A program made the position numbers and the translations under genes. A model generated the notes under the pieces. It saw nothing but the letters and a program-made list of their open reading frames with translations, ran no database searches and was not told the origin of the DNA. A stretch of DNA of 6,852 nucleotides, from contig CANGRN010000078.1 of assembly GCA_947455695.1 (NCBI GenBank), positions 1-6,852 of the forward strand. Reading direction: 5' to 3'. The stretch comes from Alphaproteobacteria bacterium (lineage in GTDB: Bacteria > Pseudomonadota > Alphaproteobacteria > Micropepsales > Micropepsaceae). Numbering within the stretch: position 1 is the first letter of the stretch; the number at the start of each line of letters is the position of its first letter. Below are positions 1 through 5,911 of this stretch, one piece after another.

Positions 1-677
1 AGGATGGCCAGCACCACGCCGACCCCGATCACGGCCAATGTGGCGTCGGAAAGATAGACCAGCACGCGGTCGATCACGATCTGGAAGAAGATGGGAACGG
101 CCAGCGCCAGCACATGCATGGCCAGCGCGGCGATGACGACGTTGCGCAGCAGGGCGCGCTGTTTCCAGAATTCGGGACCGAACCAGGACAGGCCGAAGCG
201 CCGTCCTTCTTCGCCCAGCTTATAGACGCGCTTGAGCAGGATGATTTCGCCGGTCCAATGCTCGATGAACTTGTCCTTGGCCACCGGGAACAGGTTGGCC
301 TGCGGCATCTTGGGATTGAACAGGATGATCTGGTCCGGGCCGGCCGCTTCGCCGACCTTGAGCACCACGAAATAGCCGCCGGTATTCAGGCGCACCAAAA
401 AGGGCGCCAGCTTCTGCAGCTTCTGCAGGTATTTCCAGTTGGTGCGTTCGGCGCTGGCCTTCAGCCCTTCGGCGCGGGCGATGCGCACCAGTTCCTTGGC
501 GTCGGGCTCGCGCTCCTTGACGTATTTGTGAGTCAGCCGCTGCAGGCTCCAGTCCAGCTGGTAATGCCGCGCCACGGCCGACAAGGCGCGGATGCCGCTG
601 TCATGCTTGTCGGCAGGCGCCGCGTCAGGGGCGACGGCCTGCGGCTCGATCTTGGGCGTGCTGCGGATGTCGCTCAC
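1..677 (-). CDS. Type I secretion system permease/ATPase, HlyB-type (N-terminal part, cut by window edge)
   Basis: The first 225 residues are visible; the rest of the membrane domain and the ATPase domain lie beyond the left edge. Exporters of this family move unfolded substrates, often RTX proteins, from the cytoplasm to the outside together with a membrane fusion protein and an outer-membrane channel. Residues 25-150 form a peptidase-C39-like domain: HDSGIRAL (25-32) matches the HlyB stretch around DYGLYAL, and FIEHWTGEIILLKR closes the domain. By-eye alignment puts Ser27 at the catalytic Cys position and Tyr102 at the His position, so it is probably a non-cleaving substrate-docking domain. 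The first membrane segment follows (about 178-202), with the family-typical VPIFFQIVIDRVLV. The GTG start overlaps the stop of the preceding small gene by four bases (GTGA, 677-674). I see no good Shine-Dalgarno, which suggests translational coupling. The substrate is not visible here. Confidence 0.9.
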   Translation of the reverse strand, partial: MSDIRSTPKIEPQAVAPDAAPADKHDSGIRALSAVARHYQLDWSLQRLTHKYVKEREPDAKELVRIARAEGLKASAERTNWKYLQKLQKLAPFLVRLNTGGYFVVLKVGEAAGPDQIILFNPKMPQANLFPVAKDKFIEHWTGEIILLKRVYKLGEEGRRFGLSWFGPEFWKQRALLRNVVIAALAMHVLALAVPIFFQIVIDRVLVYLSDATLAVIGVGVVLAI

Positions 678-1072
678 GGAAAGGGTGCTTTCGGAGGTTG
701 CTCGGGCGGCGCTGCGGGAAACAGCGGGCCGGTGACATAAGGCGGCTCGCCGCGCGGGGTGGGCGGCTGTGCGACGGGTGTGGGTGCTGGGGCGGGTGCG
801 GCTGCGGCTGGCCGCACCGGCTGGGGCGCGGGAGCCTGGGCCGGCTTGGCCTGGGCCTTAATGGCCTGGGTCAGTTGCTGCACGATCTCCACGATCTTTT
901 CAGAGGAACGCAGGAAGGCGTCGGTTCCCATTACGATGCGCTGGGTGAAGACCTGGCGCGGGCGGCCGTTCGCATCTGTCTCATTTGGGGAATAGGTCAC
1001 CATATCGAGACGCACGACCCCGCCGATTACGGTGATCCTGCCGATCCCATCGGTGAAAAGCTGCGGTTCCAT
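674..1072 (-). CDS. Small protein of unknown function with Pro/Ala-rich tail, coupled to the type I secretion ABC transporter
   Basis: This 132-residue protein has two parts. Residues 1-70 look folded: a beta-rich stretch (GRITVIGGVVRLDMVTYSP), a turn with NETDANGRPR, a strand with RIVMG, then an amphipathic helix (about 52-72, DAFLRSSEKIVEIVQQLTQA). Residues 73-132 are low complexity, dominated by Pro and Ala, and probably disordered. There is no signal peptide or membrane segment, so it is probably cytoplasmic. The order strand, RIVM, helix vaguely recalls DUF3467-type small proteins, but I cannot claim membership. The stop overlaps the ABC transporter start (GTGA), so the two are almost certainly translated together and a role in type I secretion is a reasonable guess. 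The ATG at 1072 has a short AGGA upstream. The codon-compatible tail and real start support a genuine gene; the function is unknown. Confidence 0.75.
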   Translation of the reverse strand: MEPQLFTDGIGRITVIGGVVRLDMVTYSPNETDANGRPRQVFTQRIVMGTDAFLRSSEKIVEIVQQLTQAIKAQAKPAQAPAPQPVRPAAAAPAPAPTPVAQPPTPRGEPPYVTGPLFPAAPPEQPPKAPFP

Positions 1073-1162
1073 TGATCCTGTAGCCCCAAACGGCGTTATT
1101 CCGTCTGCGTCGCTTCAAGAAGCAGGCCAGCGCGCTTAAGGTTAAGGCGTCAGCTGGCGCCG

Positions 1163-2383
1163 CTAATTGGCGACCGTGCGCCGGATCTGCGGCTTGGGCT
1201 TGGCGGGGAAGGTGGCGGCCAAGAACTGGGTCACCTGCATCATCGCTTTATGAACGGTGGCGGTATCGGGCGCATTCTTGCTCCAGAACTGGTGACCCAC
1301 CTCCGGATAGATCGCGATCTGGACCGGCACGCCCTTGGCTTTCAGCGCGTCGTAAAGCTTCTGCGCCTGCTTGGGCGAGACTTCGGTATCGGTGGCGCCA
1401 TGCTGGATCAGGAAGGGTGGCGCATTCTCCGACACAAAGCTCAACGGCGAGGCCAGCTTCACCACGCCCGGCGCGCAGGCGGCCGGCTCGCATCCCAGGT
1501 AACGTCCTTCGGGGCTGGGTCCGCCGGAGGCCGTGGTAAATCCTCCGCTCGCGGGTTTGCCGCTGTCGGCCGCGGCGCTGGCAAGGTCGGTGGGACCGGA
1601 CCAGTCGATCACCGCTTCGGCACAGCTGCTGGGCGTTTCGCGGGTGACTTCGCCTTCGGGTTCAAAGCGCGGCACGCCGCAGGTCACGCCGGCCATCGCC
1701 GCCAGCTGGCCGCCGCTGGAGTCGCCCCACACCGCCAAACGCGTGGGATCGCCGTTGAAGCTGCCGGCATGGCCGCGCATCCAGCGGATAGCGGATTTCA
1801 CATCCTGCAGCGCGGCGGGAAAGCGCGCTTCCTGCGACAGGCGGTAATTGATGCTGGCCACGACATAGCCCTGTGCCGCCAGCGTCGCCAGCGCGCGCGG
1901 CAAGTCGGTAAAGGCGCGGGCGGTGCGGGAGTCGCCATTGTTCCAGCCGCCGCCATGCACGAACACGACCATTGGCGCCGGAACGGTCTGGGCGCGGGCC
2001 GTGTAGAGATCCAGGGTCAGCGGCCGAAAGCCTGGCAGGGTGGCATAGGGAATGTCGAAGGTGGCGGTGACGCCGTCGGCGAATGTCAGCGGCGGCGGGG
2101 TATATTGCGGACGCGGTGACGGCGCGGCCTCGGGCGCCGGCAACCGCTGTGCCATTGGCTCGGCCACCGATTCCGTCAGTGTTCTGCGAATTTCGGGCCG
2201 GGGGATCGGCACGGGTACTGGTTCGCTCAGGCTGGTGCGCACCACCGGCACGGTGCGGGCATCGACCGGCACGGGCTGAACCGGGGCCTTGGGCGCGGGC
2301 GCGAAAAGTTGGGGCGTCTCCTGGCCCCAGACCGCTGTCGCGGCCAGGCCCAAGGCCAGACATCCCACTCCAAGCCACCGCAT
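1163..2383 (-). CDS. Secreted alpha/beta-hydrolase (esterase/lipase, HGGGW type)
   Basis: This 406-residue protein belongs to the hormone-sensitive-lipase/BD-FAE-like group of alpha/beta-hydrolases, which cleave carboxylic esters. Residues 1-20 are a Sec signal peptide (hydrophobic core LGVGCLALGLAATAV, likely cut near VWG-Q). Residues 25-100 are a long Pro-rich linker. The catalytic domain starts near residue 100. It has the oxyanion-hole motif HGGGW (143-147), the nucleophile elbow GDSSG (220-224, Ser222), Asp332 in GATDTE and His364 in VGHQFW, so the triad is complete. Four cysteines (235, 254, 298, 303) lie between the Ser and the Asp and could form disulfides in the periplasm. A GTG 27 bases upstream would extend the protein by nine residues. 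I prefer the ATG at 2383 because GAGGAA lies five bases before it and the signal peptide then begins normally. Natural substrate unknown; acetylated or feruloylated polysaccharide is one possibility. Confidence 0.88.
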   Translation of the reverse strand: MRWLGVGCLALGLAATAVWGQETPQLFAPAPKAPVQPVPVDARTVPVVRTSLSEPVPVPIPRPEIRRTLTESVAEPMAQRLPAPEAAPSPRPQYTPPPLTFADGVTATFDIPYATLPGFRPLTLDLYTARAQTVPAPMVVFVHGGGWNNGDSRTARAFTDLPRALATLAAQGYVVASINYRLSQEARFPAALQDVKSAIRWMRGHAGSFNGDPTRLAVWGDSSGGQLAAMAGVTCGVPRFEPEGEVTRETPSSCAEAVIDWSGPTDLASAAADSGKPASGGFTTASGGPSPEGRYLGCEPAACAPGVVKLASPLSFVSENAPPFLIQHGATDTEVSPKQAQKLYDALKAKGVPVQIAIYPEVGHQFWSKNAPDTATVHKAMMQVTQFLAATFPAKPKPQIRRTVAN

Positions 2384-2487
2384 GGCGTTTCCTCGAATCG
2401 CAGCCGACACTTTACAATAGAGGTGTTCCGGCGGCCCGACTTGTGATGGACTAAGGTTACAGAAAGTTCATAACAGGGGAAACCACC
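2384..2487. promoter_or_regulatory. Divergent intergenic region between hydrolase and aldolase genes
   Basis: These 104 bases separate two genes transcribed away from each other, so they must hold the transcription starts of both unless those lie inside a coding region. The region is locally richer in A+T (for example 2411-2420 and 2455-2474) than the flanking genes. I could not find a convincing -35/-10 pair with 16-18 base spacing on either strand, nor a clear operator palindrome. The aldolase ribosome binding site AGGGGAAA is at 2475-2482, five bases before its ATG. Confidence 0.5.
2389..2394 (-). promoter_or_regulatory. Shine-Dalgarno that fixes the hydrolase start
   Basis: GAGGAA on the minus strand lies five bases before the ATG at 2383. 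The alternative GTG start at 2410 lies upstream of this site and would place the ribosome binding site inside the coding region, so the shorter reading is preferred. Confidence 0.7.
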
Positions 2488-3498
2488 ATGAAGACCAAGC
2501 AGCTTTTGCTGGCCGGGCTCGCCATCGCCGCCCTGGCCTATACACCCGTCAGCGCGCAGGTTCAGCCCAACGCGCCGGCCTTTGCGCCGGGCACCTTCCC
2601 GGCCATGCCCAGCAAGCCGACCCGTACCGGCAAGCACCTCAACCGCATCATCGACATGTGGCTGAAGGGCCAGCCCGTCTATTACGCCCAGCTGGAAGCG
2701 GCCGGCTACGAAGACGGCAAGCGCATGGCCAATACCAAGGCCGACTACATCACCTATGAGATGGAGCATGGCGCGCTGGACTTCCATGAGCTGCGCGAAT
2801 TCATGCGCGGCCTGAAGGAAGTCGGCACCCGCACCGGCCATCCCACCGTGCCGGTGATCGTGACCCTGCCCATCCAAGGCACAGCCGATGTGGTGCGCGC
2901 CAATGCCTGGATGATCCAGCAGGCGCTGGCGGCCGGCGCGCACGGCATCCTGCTGTGCAATGCCGAAAGCCCCGAAGCGGCCAAGATCATGGTTGAAGCC
3001 TCGCGCTATCCCTTTGCGCCGGTGGTGCCCGGCCTGAACCAGGGCTTTCGCGGCAATGGCAGCCAGGCCTATGCCTCCAAGATCTGGGGCCTGAAGCCGG
3101 AGGAATACCTGCAGCGCGCCGAACCCTGGCCACTCAATCCCGATGGCGAAATCATCCTGGGCGTGAAGATCGAAAATCCCCGCGCCGACGCCAATGTGGA
3201 ATCCACCGTGCGGGTGCCGGGCATCGCCTTTGCCGAATGGGGGCCGGGCGATCACGGCTTCTATCTGGTGGGCAATCCGGCCACCGCCGGCGGGCGGGGT
3301 GACATGGCGCCCAACATGGTGGCGGTGCGCAAGCGCGTGCTGGATGCGACCAAGGCGGCGAACATCAAGTTCCTCAATTCCTGCAACGAAGCCAATGTCA
3401 TCGACCAGCTCAAGGACGGTGTCATGATCTGCACCGGGGGCGACAGCCCGGCGGCCGACAAGGGCCGCGCTTTCACCAAGCGTACCGATCCGTATTGA
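2488..3498 (+). CDS. Exported HpcH/HpaI-family aldolase (class II, metal-dependent type)
   Basis: This 336-residue protein resembles 4-hydroxy-2-oxoheptanedioate aldolases and citrate-lyase-like TIM barrels, which make or break C-C bonds of pyruvate-type substrates using a divalent metal. Residues 1-23 are a clear Sec signal peptide (MKTKQ, hydrophobic core, VSA-Q cleavage), so the mature enzyme should be periplasmic, unlike HpaI. Family landmarks are YEMEHG (90-95), with His94 at the catalytic-base position; KIEN (227-230), with metal ligand Glu229; and GPGDHG (252-257), with metal ligand Asp255. The HpaI segment VVRP, whose Arg binds the substrate carboxylate, appears as VIVTLP (123-128) followed by about nine extra residues, so that Arg seems to be missing or moved. 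A strong ribosome binding site supports the ATG. The gene is divergent from a secreted hydrolase and ends in an intrinsic terminator. The reaction is uncertain. Confidence 0.85.
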   Translation: MKTKQLLLAGLAIAALAYTPVSAQVQPNAPAFAPGTFPAMPSKPTRTGKHLNRIIDMWLKGQPVYYAQLEAAGYEDGKRMANTKADYITYEMEHGALDFHELREFMRGLKEVGTRTGHPTVPVIVTLPIQGTADVVRANAWMIQQALAAGAHGILLCNAESPEAAKIMVEASRYPFAPVVPGLNQGFRGNGSQAYASKIWGLKPEEYLQRAEPWPLNPDGEIILGVKIENPRADANVESTVRVPGIAFAEWGPGDHGFYLVGNPATAGGRGDMAPNMVAVRKRVLDATKAANIKFLNSCNEANVIDQLKDGVMICTGGDSPAADKGRAFTKRTDPY

Positions 3499-3515
3499 TC
3501 TGAACCAAAAGCGGG

Positions 3516-3548
3516 GCCCCTGCGTTGAAGCGCGGGGGCACCTTTCTT
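3516..3548 (+). terminator. Intrinsic terminator after the aldolase gene
   Basis: The arms 3516-3524 and 3531-3539 pair over nine consecutive positions (eight Watson-Crick, one G-T wobble), with the six-base loop TTGAAG. The hairpin is followed by a pyrimidine-rich, T-containing tail (ACCTTTCTT, 3540-3548). It lies 18 bases after the aldolase stop. The tail is not a pure T run, so termination may be partial. It ends 12 bases before the preferred start codon of the next gene. Confidence 0.65.
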
Positions 3549-3553
3549 ATGTT
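3525..3553 (+). promoter_or_regulatory. Candidate sigma70-type promoter for ypfJ, giving a leaderless mRNA
   Basis: TTGAAG (3525-3530, 4 of 6 to TTGACA) and TATGTT (3548-3553, 4 of 6 to TATAAT) are separated by exactly 17 bases. Transcription would start about seven bases downstream, at or next to A3561 of the preferred ypfJ ATG. The -35 element sits in the loop of the preceding terminator hairpin. Each box is a moderate match, so this is a candidate only. Confidence 0.4.
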
Positions 3554-3560
3554 GGATGTC

Positions 3561-4430
3561 ATGCGTCTCGACGATCTTCGCCCTTCGGACAATGTGGATG
3601 ACCGCCGCGGCGAGGATTATGGCGGTGGCGGCGGTGGTTTCGGCGGCCGCGGCATGGTGTTCGGTGGCGGCGGGCTGGGCCTGGTCGTCCTGCTCGTGTC
3701 GTTGTTCTTCGGCGTGGACCCGTCACAGCTTTTGAACGGCGGCCCGGTGCCCCAGCCGCAGGTCCGGCACGAAACCGGGCCGCGCAGCGATGACGCCGAT
3801 TATGATTTCGCCCGCAAGGTCATCGGCTCGGCGGAGGATGTCTGGTCGCCGCTGCTGCAGGCGCGCGGCGTCCGCTTCACCCCTGCCACGTTCACCGCCT
3901 ATGACGACGCCACCCCGACCGGCTGCGGCACCGGCCAGTCCTCCGCCGGGCCCTTTTACTGTCCGGGCGACCAGCATATCTATCTGGATCTGGCTTTCTT
4001 CAATGAGCTCAGCCAGCGCTTCGGCGTGCCGGGCGAGTTCGCACGCGCCTATGTCATCGCCCATGAATATGGCCATCACATCCAGGACCTGATGGGCACC
4101 ATGGATCGCGGCGCGATGGGCTCTTACGGTCCGCAGCGCGGAGCCGACAGTGACTCGGTGAAGACCGAACTGCAGGCGGATTGCTATGCGGGCGTCTGGG
4201 CTTTCCACGCCAACCAGCAGTTCAGCATTCTGCAGAATGGCGATGTCGACGGCGCGCTCAAGGCCGCATCCTCGGTGGGCGACGACACACTGCAAAAGGA
4301 AAATCGCGGCTATATCGTGCCCGATTCCTTTACCCATGGCACCAGCGCCCAGCGGATGCGCTGGTTTCAGCGCGGCCTGGAAGGTGGGCGGATGGACGCT
4401 TGTGACACTTTCTCGGCGGCCCGGCTCTAA
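3561..4430 (+). CDS. ypfJ: YpfJ/KPN_02809-family neutral zinc metallopeptidase, membrane-anchored
   Basis: This 289-residue protein matches the YpfJ family along its length (E. coli YpfJ is about 287 residues). It opens with MRLDDLRPSDNVDDRRG, equivalent to the family's conserved MRWxGRRESDNVEDRR start. A Gly-rich stretch (19-38) and one membrane segment (about 39-51) follow. The C-terminal domain carries TGCGTG (120-125), FYCP, the zinc site HEYGHH (168-173) with Glu169 as the catalytic residue, and ELQADC (203-208), which supplies the third ligand. PDSFTHGTS near the end is also family-typical. The main domain probably faces the periplasm; physiological substrates are not established. Upstream starts exist in frame (ATG 3549, TTG 3525). 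I chose 3561 because it matches the family start and because the GGGGG that could serve ATG 3549 is buried in the terminator stem. QmcA follows 68 bases later on the same strand and may be cotranscribed. Confidence 0.93.
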   Translation: MRLDDLRPSDNVDDRRGEDYGGGGGGFGGRGMVFGGGGLGLVVLLVSLFFGVDPSQLLNGGPVPQPQVRHETGPRSDDADYDFARKVIGSAEDVWSPLLQARGVRFTPATFTAYDDATPTGCGTGQSSAGPFYCPGDQHIYLDLAFFNELSQRFGVPGEFARAYVIAHEYGHHIQDLMGTMDRGAMGSYGPQRGADSDSVKTELQADCYAGVWAFHANQQFSILQNGDVDGALKAASSVGDDTLQKENRGYIVPDSFTHGTSAQRMRWFQRGLEGGRMDACDTFSAARL

Positions 4431-4498
4431 CCCCTGTCCACTGGCAGCGAGGCCCCCGGCGGAGTAAGCTTGGTCCCGAAAAGGGCTGAGGAAACGCC

Positions 4499-5461
4499 AT
4501 GTCCATTGTTGCGCTTGTGCTGGTGGTCCTGGCCGCCATCATCCTGATCCAGGCCATCAAGATCGTGCCCCAGGGGCGCGAATTCACTGTCGAACGCTTC
4601 GGACGCTATACCCGCACGCTCAGCCCCGGCATCGCCTTCCTCACGCCTTTCGTCGAAGGCATCGGCCGCAGGGTCAACATGATGGAGCAGGTGCTGGATG
4701 TGCCGCAGCAGGACGTCATCACCAAGGACAATGTCTCGGTGCGGGTGGATGCGATCGTCTTCATCCAGGTGATGGATGCCGGCCAGGCCGCCTATCGCGT
4801 CGACAACCTGAACTTCGCCATCACCCAGCTGTCGCAGACCAATCTGCGCACCGTGGTGGGGTCGATGGACCTGGACGAGGTCCTGTCCCAGCGTGATCAG
4901 ATCAACACGCGCCTTCTCTCCACCATCGACCACGCCACCAATCCCTGGGGCGTGAAAGTGACCCGGATCGAGATCAAGGACCTGGTGCCGCCGCCGGACA
5001 TCACCAACGCCATGGCGCGCCAGATGAAGGCCGAACGCGAACGCCGCGCCCTGATCACCGAGGCCGATGGCGACCGCCAGGCCGCGGTCACCCGCGCTGA
5101 AGGCGCCAAGCAGGCTGCGATCCTGGAGGCTGAAGGGCGCAAGGAGGCCGCCTTCCGCGATGCCGAGGCGCGCGAGCGTTCGGCGGACGCCGAAGCCAAG
5201 GCCACCACCGCCGTGTCCGAGGCGATCGCCAAGGGCGACGTCAACGCCATCAACTATTTCATCGCCCAGAAATATGTCGAGGCCTTTGGCGAGCTGGCGC
5301 GCAGCCCGCAGCAAAAGACCGTTATCATTCCCGCCGACATGGCGGGCATCACCGGCTCCATCGCGGGCATCGGCGAACTGGTCAAGACGGTGATGGAGGG
5401 GCAGCGCTCCGGCAACCCGCCGCAGCCGCCGCGTCCCTCCGTGCCGCGGGTGGGAGGCTGA
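4499..5461 (+). CDS. qmcA: Stomatin-like SPFH membrane protein QmcA (paraslipin)
   Basis: This 320-residue protein (E. coli QmcA is about 305) has an N-terminal membrane segment (3-20) and then an SPFH/band-7 domain (about 22-185). Typical stretches are VPQGREFTVERFGRY, LSPGIAFLTPF, QDVITKDNVSVRVDA and INTRLL followed by WGVKVTRIEIKDL. Residues 175-245 form an Ala/Glu-rich helical region with EA-G-(K/R)-(Q/E)-AA repeats, expected to be a coiled coil that oligomerises the protein into a cage or ring. A conserved YFIAQKYVEAF element follows, then a short Pro-rich tail. Such proteins organise membrane microdomains and act with NfeD partners and membrane proteases such as FtsH. A strong GAGGAA five bases before the ATG supports the start. 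The NfeD gene begins two bases after the stop, the conserved qmcA-ybbJ pairing. Confidence 0.95.
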   Translation: MSIVALVLVVLAAIILIQAIKIVPQGREFTVERFGRYTRTLSPGIAFLTPFVEGIGRRVNMMEQVLDVPQQDVITKDNVSVRVDAIVFIQVMDAGQAAYRVDNLNFAITQLSQTNLRTVVGSMDLDEVLSQRDQINTRLLSTIDHATNPWGVKVTRIEIKDLVPPPDITNAMARQMKAERERRALITEADGDRQAAVTRAEGAKQAAILEAEGRKEAAFRDAEARERSADAEAKATTAVSEAIAKGDVNAINYFIAQKYVEAFGELARSPQQKTVIIPADMAGITGSIAGIGELVKTVMEGQRSGNPPQPPRPSVPRVGG

Positions 5462-5463
5462 TC

Positions 5464-5910
5464 ATGGAGTTGCTGCTCGCGCATCCTTTCGCGCTGTGGC
5501 TGGCCGTTGGCGGCGTGCTGCTGACGGTGGAAGTCGCCACCGGCTCGGGCTGGCTGCTCTGGCCTGCGGGATCGGCGGCGGTGACGGCGGTGCTGGTGCT
5601 GGCGACGCCGCTGGATCTCACCGCCCAGGCGGTGATCTTCGCCGGACTGACGATTCTCACGACCCTGACGGGCCGTCGCCTGTTTCCCCATGCCACGGTG
5701 CTGGGCGGCGGCGACATCAACGACACACGCGCGCGTCTCACCGGCGCCGATGGCGTGGCGGCGGGCGACTTTGCCGGGGGCAGGGGCCGGGTGTTCGTGG
5801 ATGGTAAGGAATGGGCTGCAGACCTGGAAGGCGGCGCGGCTTTGGCATCCGGCAGCAGGGTCCTTGTAACCCGTGTCAGCGGCGCACGACTGACGGTGCG
5901 GCCGGGCTGA
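5464..5910 (+). CDS. ybbJ: NfeD-family membrane protein (YbbJ-like), partner of QmcA
   Basis: This 148-residue short-form NfeD protein has no ClpP-like protease domain. It has three hydrophobic segments (about 9-24, 29-47, 54-68), then a C-terminal OB-fold domain (about 88-147). The OB fold shows the family pattern RLTGADGVA...GGRGRVFVDGKEWAA...GSRVLVTRVSGARLTV, with Trp117 at the conserved position. NfeD proteins pair with stomatin-like SPFH proteins; in E. coli YbbJ is encoded next to QmcA. GGGAGG at 5452-5457, inside the end of qmcA, lies six bases before the ATG, and with a two-base gap between the genes this indicates one operon. The stop codon is one base from the stop of the convergent isomerase-like gene, so no terminator fits between them. 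Confidence 0.92.
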   Translation: MELLLAHPFALWLAVGGVLLTVEVATGSGWLLWPAGSAAVTAVLVLATPLDLTAQAVIFAGLTILTTLTGRRLFPHATVLGGGDINDTRARLTGADGVAAGDFAGGRGRVFVDGKEWAADLEGGAALASGSRVLVTRVSGARLTVRPG

Positions 5911-5911
5911 A

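Noticed and set aside
114..740. 208-residue open frame on the plus strand over the ABC transporter start
   Set aside because: The minus strand reads cleanly as a HlyB-type protein over the same bases; the plus-strand reading has no domain.
1112..1123. Perfect 12-base palindrome GCTTCAAGAAGC between the hydrolase and the small gene
   Set aside because: Could be an operator, but a single palindrome of this length is expected by chance at this scale and no second copy was seen nearby.
1126..1158. Inverted repeat (GCCAGC at 1126-1131, GCTGGC at 1153-1158) after the hydrolase stop
   Set aside because: Six-base stem with a 21-base loop and no T run on the minus strand, so it is not a convincing terminator. 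The inner TTAA elements pair only with a bulge.
2381..2394. Identical 14 bases (GAGGAAACGCCATG) at the hydrolase start and at the qmcA start (4488-4501)
   Set aside because: Both are simply strong Shine-Dalgarno plus start codons. The match does not extend outward, so a shared regulatory element is not supported.
2227..3255. 342-residue open frame on the minus strand, antisense to the aldolase
   Set aside because: It overlaps the 5' parts of two well-supported genes, has no recognisable domain, and its His/Gly/Ala-rich composition is typical of a GC-rich shadow frame.
3579..3680. Gly-rich stretch near the N-terminus of YpfJ as a possible silk-like or RNA-binding repeat
   Set aside because: Gly-rich linkers before the membrane segment are usual in the YpfJ family.
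4427..5314. 295-residue open frame on the minus strand, antisense to qmcA
   Set aside because: Shadow of a clear SPFH gene. It is rich in His, Asp and Gly with no family signature.
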